Shown piece by piece: positions 1 through 7,489 of a stretch of DNA of 64,000 bases; position 1 is the first letter of the stretch, and each line of letters starts with the position of its first letter. Source of the stretch: an uncultured bacterium (GTDB taxonomy: Bacteria; Verrucomicrobiota; Kiritimatiellia; CAIKKV01; CAITUY01); the NCBI GenBank assembly GCA_903908715.1, contig CAIVSY010000106.1, forward strand, positions 1 to 64,000. The letters are read 5' to 3'. Made by a program: the position numbers and the translations under genes. The notes below the pieces were generated by a model. The model saw nothing but the letters and a program-made list of their open reading frames with translations, ran no database searches and had not been told where the DNA came from.

Positions 1-124
1 AGCGCCGGCGGCGTGTATCGCACCGGCGGCACGATGACTAACTGCGTTGTCTACGGGAACCAGTCCGGTTACGCCAACTACAGCGGCGCTGCGTCGGCCG
101 CGACGTACTCCTGCGCGCCGGAAT
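1..124 (+). repeat. 124-bp exact duplicate of 4173-4296
   Basis: Bases 1-124 match 4173-4296 without a mismatch; the match ends exactly where the stop codon TAG begins at 124. After an unmatched stretch of about 11 bases, sequence from 136 follows a different part of the paralogue (5502 onwards) with scattered mismatches. The perfect identity contrasts with the divergence elsewhere between the paralogues. It therefore suggests recent gene conversion, or an assembly join at a contig end where a k-mer-length repeat branches. Confidence 0.85.
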
Positions 125-702
125 AGATACTTCAATGCACGATCGCGAGCAATAGCAACTCGTCGGCGACGGTGGGAGCCGGGGTTCATCGTAGCGGGGG
201 TACGCTCACAAATTGCATCGTGTACGGCAATTCTGGCCCCAGTGGCCTGAACTTCAGTGGAACCGCCACTTCTGCCGCCTACTCCTGTGCTCCCGAGTTG
301 ACCCACGGTTCGCAGGGGAATACCACCAACAATCCGCTGTTCATCAGCCTGGCGACGGGCAACTGCCAACTGGGCACCGGGTCGCCGTGCATCGACACCG
401 GCACGAACTTGGTGAGTGTCACCAACGACCTGCTCCGCGCCGTTCGGCCGCAGAACGGGGACAGTATCGGCGAAACGAATGTCGACATGGGTTGCTACGA
501 AATGCGCGATCCGGGAGCCGGGGCGTTCACCGTCAGTTTCACCGGCACTCCAACCTACGGGTTCACTCCCATGCAGGTCGTATTCACCGCCACGCTCATG
601 GGTGCGGACACGAACGTCACGTGGTGGGGCTGGGACTTCGACAATAACGGCACGTGGGACCAGGCCGGCTCCGGCCTCCGGGTGGTCACCAACACATACT
701 AG
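1..702 (+). pseudogene. beta-helix/PKD secreted protein, broken 5' part
   Basis: This is the left-truncated front of a large secreted protein with right-handed beta-helix coils, a choice-of-anchor Q motif (DMGCYE near 484-501) and a PKD domain. Reading frame 1 is open apart from TAG at 124-126 and TAG at 700-702, and the same frame continues through 3300. The second stop falls inside the PKD strand motif, between VTNTY and TPGTYTV; paralogous sites have Ser or Phe there, so TCG to TAG is the simplest explanation. The first stop sits at the chimeric junction. An ATG at 172 lacks a convincing ribosome binding site. Recent inactivation and sequencing or assembly error are both possible. TAG is an ordinary stop elsewhere in the window, so readthrough is unlikely. 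Confidence 0.6.
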
Positions 703-720
703 ACCCCGGGCACTTATACG

Positions 721-3300
721 GTGATGATGCGCGCCACCAACAGCAGCGAGACCGCAGAGTCGAGCACCAACGTCAACTATCTCACGGCTGTGAACCAATA
801 CGTTTACGTGTCGCCAGGCGGTTCGCACTTCTCGCCGTTTACCAACTGGGTGACGGCTGCCACCAACATCAATGACGCCGTGGCGATCGCGACGAACGGC
901 CAGACGGTGCTGGTCACGAACGGGGCGTATGCGGTGACCACGAACCTTGCTGTTGGAGCCTTCTCGGTGAAGAGTGTCAATGGCCCTGCCGTGACCACCG
1001 TGTACCGACAGCAGGTGACGGCGACACAGTTCGCGATCTTCAATCTGGCGGACAATAATGCGTTCGTCAGCGGGTTCACGATCACCAACGGGCAGTGGAC
1101 GGCCGGCGGCGTGGGCGGCGCCGTCCACATGACGGCCGGCACGGTAAGCAACTGTGTGATGACACGTTGTATCAATCTCAATGGCACTCCCAATGACAAC
1201 GGTGTCATTTACATGAACGGCGGGTTGATGACGGGGTGCGTTATCTCGAACAATGCACCCCGATCGTGGGGCATAAAGGTGGCGGGCGGTACACTGGAGA
1301 ACAGCATCATTACCCTGTTTTCTTCGGGCAACGACGATGCGTCGCTGGTACTCAGCGGGGGCACGGCCCGTCGCTGTAAGGTCGTGTCCAACGCCCCGTG
1401 GGGCAACCATCCTGCCGTCAATATCGCTGCCGCTACTGCCCGTCTGGAGAACTGTCTGGTCTGGGGAAACACCGGCAGCGCCTACGGTGGTGTTCGCCTC
1501 CAGAACGGCACGATGGTGAATTGTACTGTGGCGAGCAACATGATCGTTGCGGGCGCCTCGGCCGGCGGCGTTACCCGGACCGGCGGCACGATGACCAACT
1601 GCATTGTCTACGGAAACCAATCGGGCTACGCGAACTACAGCGGCTCCGCATCAGCCGCCGCCTATTCCTGCGCGCCGGAACTGACACTGGGAGATCAGGG
1701 GAATATCAATACGGATCCAAAGTTCCGTAACGTAGCTGCTGGAGACTGCCATTTGCAGGGGTCATCCCCCTGTTTTAATGCCGGAACGAATCTGGCATCG
1801 ATCACGGTCGATCTGGACGGCACAAGCCGCGATGCGTCGTGCGACATGGGCGCATACGAATATGACTCAACGACCGGTCCAATGGAAATCGGTTTCTCCG
1901 GAATTCCGTTGTCGGGCATTGGGTCCGTGACAAGCGTATTCACGGCTGTCGCCGTGGGATCCAATACGACGATCACCTGGTATGGATGGGACTTCGATAA
2001 CGACGGAACATTCAACCTTGCCGGCGCCGATCTCCGGGTTGTAACAAATGTCTATTCACCCGGCCGATACACGGTTTCGTTGTTGGCCAGCAACGCCGTG
2101 TCCGAGTCATCCTGGTTGACGAATGTGAATTATGTCTCGGTTCAGTCCGCTGGCACCGACGTCTATGTATCCACCAACGGCTCGAATACCTTCCCCTTCG
2201 AAACCTGGGCAAAGGCCACAACCAACCTGAATGACGCCGTTGCCAATGCCGCTCGCGGCGGAAGCACAGTCTGGGTCAGCAACGGTGCCTACAAGGTGAC
2301 GGGCGGGCTGACCCTGTCGACCAATATCACCGTGCGGAGCGTCAACGGTCCGTCTGTGACATTGATTTCCCGTGAGTCGGCGGCCGGCACAGGCTTCCCG
2401 ATCTTCTACCTGTCGCAGTCCGGAGCGCTGGTGGCGGGTGTGACGCTATCCAACGGATGCTGGGGGGTTTCGTCCGGCGCGGGCGGTGCGGTAACCATGA
2501 CCGCGGGATTAGTGACCAACTGCGTGATGGTGGGAACGGTGGCGGATTCCTACAACAACGGCGTGCTGGGGTTGTGGGGCGGAACAGTGGCCGGTTGCGT
2601 GATCTCGAACAACACGCCGCGGTCGTTCACGGTATATGTGACGGCGGGTGTGATGGAGGATACGATTATCACAGGAACGACGGCAGGCCATGACGCGGCG
2701 CCGCTGGTCATGGGCTACGGCCCGAGCGGCGGGACCGTGCGGCGCTGCAAGATTATCAACAACAATCCGCCGGGCAACATCGCCGGCGCGGTGCAGATTC
2801 ACGGGGGTGCCCGTCTGGAGAACTGCCTGATCTGGGGGAACAAAGCCGCGAGCAGTTCGTATGGCGCTGTTCTGATGGGCGGGGGTGGGAATGAGACAAG
2901 GGGCGGGACGATGGTAAACTGCACGATCGCAAGCAACAGCACGGTCAGCGGCGCGTCCGGCGTGACCATGCTGGGCGGCGGCACGATGACCAACTGCATC
3001 GTGTATGGAAACGATCCTGCTTTTGCCAACTACAGCGGATCGGCTTCCGCCGCCGCCTTCTCCTGCGCACCGGAACTGACGCATGGCAGCCAAGGCAACA
3101 TCACGAATAATCCGTTGTTCGTCGATTTGGCGGCCGGCAATGGCCGCCTGCAGGATGCTTCGCCCTGCATTAACGCGGGCACGAACCTGCCCTCCCTGAT
3201 TGGCACCGTTGATCTCGATGGACTGCGGCGAGTACGGAATGTGGTGGATATGGGTGCGTATGAAAGAGTTCCGCCAGGTTCGGCTTTCCGATTCCGATAA
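721..3300 (+). CDS. beta-helix repeat protein with PKD domain and choice-of-anchor Q motifs (downstream part of a broken gene)
   Basis: About 860 residues continue the frame that stops at 700-702. The order is the end of a PKD domain, a helix module (about 790-1860, ending DMGAYE), a complete PKD domain (about 1880-2145, with the core GWDFDNDGTF), and a second helix module (about 2150-3290, ending DMGAYE). Each helix module opens with a YVS...G strand motif and has rungs of the type GGTMTNCIVYGN. Families of this type are secreted or cell-surface parallel beta-helix proteins, often bound to polysaccharide or acting as lyases; no catalytic residues can be assigned here. There is no signal peptide and no good Shine-Dalgarno at the GTG at 721, so it is probably not translated alone. 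The tail after the Q motif is only a few residues, with no sorting anchor visible. Confidence 0.6.
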   Translation: MMMRATNSSETAESSTNVNYLTAVNQYVYVSPGGSHFSPFTNWVTAATNINDAVAIATNGQTVLVTNGAYAVTTNLAVGAFSVKSVNGPAVTTVYRQQVTATQFAIFNLADNNAFVSGFTITNGQWTAGGVGGAVHMTAGTVSNCVMTRCINLNGTPNDNGVIYMNGGLMTGCVISNNAPRSWGIKVAGGTLENSIITLFSSGNDDASLVLSGGTARRCKVVSNAPWGNHPAVNIAAATARLENCLVWGNTGSAYGGVRLQNGTMVNCTVASNMIVAGASAGGVTRTGGTMTNCIVYGNQSGYANYSGSASAAAYSCAPELTLGDQGNINTDPKFRNVAAGDCHLQGSSPCFNAGTNLASITVDLDGTSRDASCDMGAYEYDSTTGPMEIGFSGIPLSGIGSVTSVFTAVAVGSNTTITWYGWDFDNDGTFNLAGADLRVVTNVYSPGRYTVSLLASNAVSESSWLTNVNYVSVQSAGTDVYVSTNGSNTFPFETWAKATTNLNDAVANAARGGSTVWVSNGAYKVTGGLTLSTNITVRSVNGPSVTLISRESAAGTGFPIFYLSQSGALVAGVTLSNGCWGVSSGAGGAVTMTAGLVTNCVMVGTVADSYNNGVLGLWGGTVAGCVISNNTPRSFTVYVTAGVMEDTIITGTTAGHDAAPLVMGYGPSGGTVRRCKIINNNPPGNIAGAVQIHGGARLENCLIWGNKAASSSYGAVLMGGGGNETRGGTMVNCTIASNSTVSGASGVTMLGGGTMTNCIVYGNDPAFANYSGSASAAAFSCAPELTHGSQGNITNNPLFVDLAAGNGRLQDASPCINAGTNLPSLIGTVDLDGLRRVRNVVDMGAYERVPPGSAFRFR

Positions 3301-3344
3301 GAGCCTTGACCAAATCTCTCGATAAGCGACAGGAGACACAACCA

Positions 3345-5894
3345 ATGAGCCATCTTGGCCTGAGGAACATTGCAATCGGGTATTTGATTGTTTCAACCTT
3401 GTCGGCTGCGTCCCTTTACGGGGCGACGATCTATGTATCGCCCTCCGGCACGAATGATGTGGCAGCCCGTTACAATACCTGGGAAGGCGCCGCGCAAGAC
3501 ATCGGCGCCGCAGTAGCCCTCGCCGTGGCCAACGACGAGGTGGTGGTGACCAACGGTGCCTACCCCGTCAGCACAAATCTCTATGTGACCAACTTCACGG
3601 TCCGCAGCGTCAACGGCCCTGACGTGACCACGGTGTACCGAACATCCGGCGACTATCCAGTCTTCCGATTGGCGCATTCCAATGCCTGGATGTCAGGCTT
3701 TACGGTCACGAACGCCAGCTACACGCAGGGCGGCGGAGCCATACACATGACTGCCGGCACGGTAAGCAACTGCGTCATGACCAGGAACTTCCTCCGGGCC
3801 GGCAACGGGAACGGCACCGCATGGATGTCCGGCGGCCTGATGACGGGGTGTATCTTCTCGAACAACACACCGCGATCCTGGGGTGTGACGGTAGCGGGTG
3901 GAACACTGGAGAACAGCGTACTCACCCTGTTCACACAGCATAACGACGATGCCCCTTTAGTACTCAGCGCCGGCACTGTGCGACGCTGCCGTATTGTTGC
4001 CAACTCCCCCAGCGTGAATACCAGGCCGAACGGCGTGAACTTGTCCGGAAGCGGGCGGTTGGAGAACTGTCTTGTCTGGGGTAATAGCGGGGGCATCTAT
4101 GGCGGAGTCTGGATGTCGGGCGGCACAATGGTGAATTGCACGGTGGCCAGCAACAGCGTGTCTGCAGGGTCGAGCGCCGGCGGCGTGTATCGCACCGGCG
4201 GCACGATGACTAACTGCGTTGTCTACGGGAACCAGTCCGGTTACGCCAACTACAGCGGCGCTGCGTCGGCCGCGACGTACTCCTGCGCGCCGGAATTGAC
4301 CTTGGGTGCTCAGGGGAATGTCACCGATAACCCGCGCTTCGTGAATCTCGCCGCAGGCGATTGCCGTCTGTCGTTCGGTTCTTCCGCCGTGAATTCCGGC
4401 ACGAACACGGGCCTCACTGTGGATCTGGAAGGAACCAACCGTGACACGCAGTATGACATGGGCGCCTACGAGAGGGTGCCGGCCGGCGGAGCGTTGGCCG
4501 TGGCTTTCAGCGGATTGCCTCAAACCGGAATCGGCTCAGTCACCAGCGTATTTACTGCCGTCCTGGAAGGCTCTAATACAAATGTCACATCATGGGGTTG
4601 GGACTTTAACAATGACGGCGGTTTTGAAGCAACCGGATCGGGCTTGCAGACAGTCACGAACATTTTCTTCGAGGGAAGGCATTCGATATCCGTTTGGGTC
4701 GCAAACGGAGTACCGGAGGAGGCGGCTTGGACGAACCTGGATTATGTAACCGTGCAATCAACTGGCACGTATGTCTTCGTCGCCACCAACGGCTCCAACA
4801 CTTTCCCGTATGACACCTGGTCCAAGGCTGCCACGAATCTTGCGGAAGCCTGCGCCAGTGCGGCGTACGGCGGCATGACTGTCTGGGTCAGCAATGGTGT
4901 ATACGATGTTACGGCTGGAATCAACCTGAGTACAAACATAACCGTGCGCAGCCTGAACGGTCCGAATGTGACGACTGTATATCGGCCGGATTCTGCCGGC
5001 ACAGGATTTGCGATCTTCAACCTGAGCCACTCGAACGCATGGGTGTCCGGATTCATCATCACCAACGGTTTCTGGTCGGCGAACAACGACTGCGGCGGTT
5101 CGATCCATATGACCGCTGGTACGGTCACCAATTGCTGGATCATCAATACACGATTCATCGGAGGGACCCAGAGCGGCGCAGTCTACATGAACGGCGGGTT
5201 GATGACCGCATGTTTGATCTCCAACAGTGTTCCGCGTTCATTTGCGTTAAAGCTGGCTGGAGGCACGATAGAGGACTCTATCCTTACCCGGAACACGGAT
5301 CCGTATGATGAGAGCCCTGTGCGCGTGTTTGGAGGAACCATGCGTCGCTGTAAAGTACTCTATAACCGATCCCAAGGCGGCACCGCCGTAGGCCCTGTGT
5401 GGCTAAGCAGTGGCCTGCTGGAAAACTGCCTGATCTATGGCAATGTCAGCTTGAATAACGGCGCAGGCGGAGTCGGTCAGGGCGGCGGGCGGATGGTTAA
5501 CTGCACGATCGCGAGCAATAGCAACTCGTCGGCAACGGTGGGAGCCGGGGTCCATCGTAGCGGGGGTACGCTCACAAATTGCATCGTATACGGCAATTCC
5601 GGCCCGAGTGGCTTGAACTTCAGTGGCGCTGCCACATCCACCGCCTACTCCTGTGCGCCGGAACTGACCAACAGCGTCCAGGGGAATATCACCAACAACC
5701 CGCAGTTCATCAGCCTGACGACGGGCGATTGCCATCTGCAAAAAACGTCGCCGTGCCTTAACAAGGGTTACACGGATACCGCCATGCGCTCGACCATCGA
5801 CCTCGATGGAACTCCCAGAGTCAGGCAAGGGAATACCGATATGGGCTGTTATGAGACCGCCCCCTCAGCTGGCACCTTGCTGTTGCTGCAATAG
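3345..5894 (+). CDS. secreted beta-helix/PKD protein with two choice-of-anchor Q modules
   Basis: The 849-residue product begins with a signal peptide (hydrophobic residues about 9-26, likely cleavage after SLYGA). Then come a helix module (to about 4473, ending DMGAYE), a PKD domain (about 4490-4760, GWDFNNDGGF) and a second helix module ending DMGCYE near 5850. ATG 3345 is chosen over the upstream in-frame codon at 3306 because AGGAGA lies at a good distance before it and the signal peptide starts here. It is a close modular paralogue of the gene ending 44 bp upstream, with near-identical coils. The protein is inferred to be exported and to contact extracellular polysaccharide; its catalytic status is unknown. 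It ends in a short Leu-rich tail, not a recognisable anchor. Confidence 0.8.
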   Translation: MSHLGLRNIAIGYLIVSTLSAASLYGATIYVSPSGTNDVAARYNTWEGAAQDIGAAVALAVANDEVVVTNGAYPVSTNLYVTNFTVRSVNGPDVTTVYRTSGDYPVFRLAHSNAWMSGFTVTNASYTQGGGAIHMTAGTVSNCVMTRNFLRAGNGNGTAWMSGGLMTGCIFSNNTPRSWGVTVAGGTLENSVLTLFTQHNDDAPLVLSAGTVRRCRIVANSPSVNTRPNGVNLSGSGRLENCLVWGNSGGIYGGVWMSGGTMVNCTVASNSVSAGSSAGGVYRTGGTMTNCVVYGNQSGYANYSGAASAATYSCAPELTLGAQGNVTDNPRFVNLAAGDCRLSFGSSAVNSGTNTGLTVDLEGTNRDTQYDMGAYERVPAGGALAVAFSGLPQTGIGSVTSVFTAVLEGSNTNVTSWGWDFNNDGGFEATGSGLQTVTNIFFEGRHSISVWVANGVPEEAAWTNLDYVTVQSTGTYVFVATNGSNTFPYDTWSKAATNLAEACASAAYGGMTVWVSNGVYDVTAGINLSTNITVRSLNGPNVTTVYRPDSAGTGFAIFNLSHSNAWVSGFIITNGFWSANNDCGGSIHMTAGTVTNCWIINTRFIGGTQSGAVYMNGGLMTACLISNSVPRSFALKLAGGTIEDSILTRNTDPYDESPVRVFGGTMRRCKVLYNRSQGGTAVGPVWLSSGLLENCLIYGNVSLNNGAGGVGQGGGRMVNCTIASNSNSSATVGAGVHRSGGTLTNCIVYGNSGPSGLNFSGAATSTAYSCAPELTNSVQGNITNNPQFISLTTGDCHLQKTSPCLNKGYTDTAMRSTIDLDGTPRVRQGNTDMGCYETAPSAGTLLLLQ
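4173..4296 (+). repeat. source copy of the 124-bp exact repeat
   Basis: This is identical to bases 1-124. It encodes beta-helix coils ending in the CAPE motif of the first module of the intact paralogue. Confidence 0.85.
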
Positions 5895-5932
5895 TGGAAC
5901 CGCTCTCTGCCGCAGCTTTACCGTCAAACGGT

Positions 5933-7477
5933 TTACGATCCCGGTCGTTGTTTGCCGATCCAGCTCCCTGCACGCTCCGGCATGACACCGTAATGGCCGT
6001 CGGGAACAGGACCGCTCAATCCGAATACGCTGAGATCGCATACCCCCACCCCCACCCCGTCTGGCCGTCCGGTTACAACGAGGCGTATCTCCCTCGCCTT
6101 TCGCGGTGAAAATGTCCGGTAATCCACAAGTAAATCATCCTGGCTCTCAGTCCGATCCAGAAGGGTGAACCAATCGCCTTGCTTCGAGTCACGCCCTTCC
6201 AGGCGGTATTTCATCGGTCCGGGCGGTGCGTTCCGATAGTTCATTCCCGGTTCCGCCCAGATGATCCGCACTGCGTGGACCATGAAGGGAGTCATCGCGC
6301 CCAGGTCGACATAGAACCACGGCTGCACATCCCCCTCGGCCGCCTGCCACCAGGTTCGCATGGAATTGTCGACGGCATAAATGGGCTCCCGGCCAGGCGC
6401 GGAACTGCTGGCGACAGGCCGCTTGTTGATACTCACCGGGAGGAGTCCGGTGGCGTTTCCCTCTTCCGGATGCGTAAGCACACCGGGCCCCCATTGGGGA
6501 GTTTCGGACGCGCCTCGCACATACAGGTTGCCTTGAGAATCGACCCCAACCGGATCCATGCCGATGCGGCGTTCGAAAATGTGATGCACGCATCGTGTGC
6601 AGGTGTAGAAGGACCAGAGGGTGCCATTCGGGCCCCGGACAATGCATCCGTGCCCCGGCCCGCGCACTAAACCGTCGGGATCGCGCAGAATGGGGTTGCG
6701 CTCGGCATAGCGGAATGGCCCCAGGGGCGAGTCAGCCTCATAGGCACCCATCCCGTAACTGCCGAAGGAGGTCCCCGGCGCAGTATAGGTCAGATAGTAA
6801 CGGCCCTTATGTTTGAGCATCCAGGAACCTTCACACCAGCAGGTGGAAGCATCCTCGTTGTATTCGCCATAACGCTCCCAGACATGTTCGGGGGCGTACG
6901 CGAATAGAAGCGTCGGTTGGCCCAGCGCCTTCAAGGGGTCATCGGCATCCAGTTCGATCCCGAATATGGCCGGGGCGCCCAGGCCCCAGTACAGGTAAAG
7001 ACGACCATCCTCATCCGAAAACAGCATCGGGTCGGCATGATCGTCCAGCAGGACCCCGTCGTTGAAGCGGATATGGCCGATATCCTCCCACGGCCCGAGC
7101 GGATGGTCAGCGCGGTAGAGATTGGATTCACAGGCCGTCAGGTAGAACCTTCCGCGATGCTCGACAATCGTGGGTGCATACCCCACATCATCGATATTCA
7201 TTGCCTGCCGCTTCCAGGTAACGAAGTCTTCCGAAACCCATGCCATGCCGGCAGAAGGATACAGGTACCAGCGACCCTGCCAATACAGGACACTCGGATC
7301 CGCCGTCTCCCGAAAGTCGACAACCGCATCCCCGTTCAGCCACCCACCCTTCCACTTCAAGCGGCAGGCCCGTCCCTGCGGATAATCGGGCAACGGAAGC
7401 GGGTTGCAGTACGTTCGGGATATGGGAGCCGGCATCGGATCACGCCAGACGCCGCGGTCGGTTTGTTCAAAGTTCAT
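5933..7477 (-). CDS. GH43-like glycoside hydrolase with C-terminal discoidin-like domain
   Basis: The 514-residue protein has a five-bladed propeller of the GH43 type followed by an F5/8-type C (discoidin-like) domain at about 350-500. The expected acidic triad is visible: Asp60 in TADPSV (base), Asp149 in HADPMLF (pKa modulator) and Glu216 in WCEGSWM (acid). The family removes arabinose, xylose or galactose units from polysaccharide side chains; the substrate here cannot be read from sequence. No signal peptide is present, suggesting cytoplasmic action on imported oligosaccharides, although C-terminal lectin-like domains are more usual on exported enzymes. AAGGAGA precedes the ATG. It is the last gene of a minus-strand group, 12 bp after the lyase-like gene. 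Confidence 0.85.
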   Translation of the reverse strand: MNFEQTDRGVWRDPMPAPISRTYCNPLPLPDYPQGRACRLKWKGGWLNGDAVVDFRETADPSVLYWQGRWYLYPSAGMAWVSEDFVTWKRQAMNIDDVGYAPTIVEHRGRFYLTACESNLYRADHPLGPWEDIGHIRFNDGVLLDDHADPMLFSDEDGRLYLYWGLGAPAIFGIELDADDPLKALGQPTLLFAYAPEHVWERYGEYNEDASTCWCEGSWMLKHKGRYYLTYTAPGTSFGSYGMGAYEADSPLGPFRYAERNPILRDPDGLVRGPGHGCIVRGPNGTLWSFYTCTRCVHHIFERRIGMDPVGVDSQGNLYVRGASETPQWGPGVLTHPEEGNATGLLPVSINKRPVASSSAPGREPIYAVDNSMRTWWQAAEGDVQPWFYVDLGAMTPFMVHAVRIIWAEPGMNYRNAPPGPMKYRLEGRDSKQGDWFTLLDRTESQDDLLVDYRTFSPRKAREIRLVVTGRPDGVGVGVCDLSVFGLSGPVPDGHYGVMPERAGSWIGKQRPGS

Positions 7478-7489
7478 CCAGCCTTCTCC

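Noticed and set aside
124-702. TAG codons read as sense (amber recoding)
   Set aside because: TAG is the natural stop of intact genes here, for example at 5892-5894, 16614-16616 and 19655-19657, so recoding is not supported.
1-5894. CRISPR-like or minisatellite array
   Set aside because: The repeats are coding beta-helix rungs of variable sequence, without constant repeat-spacer structure.
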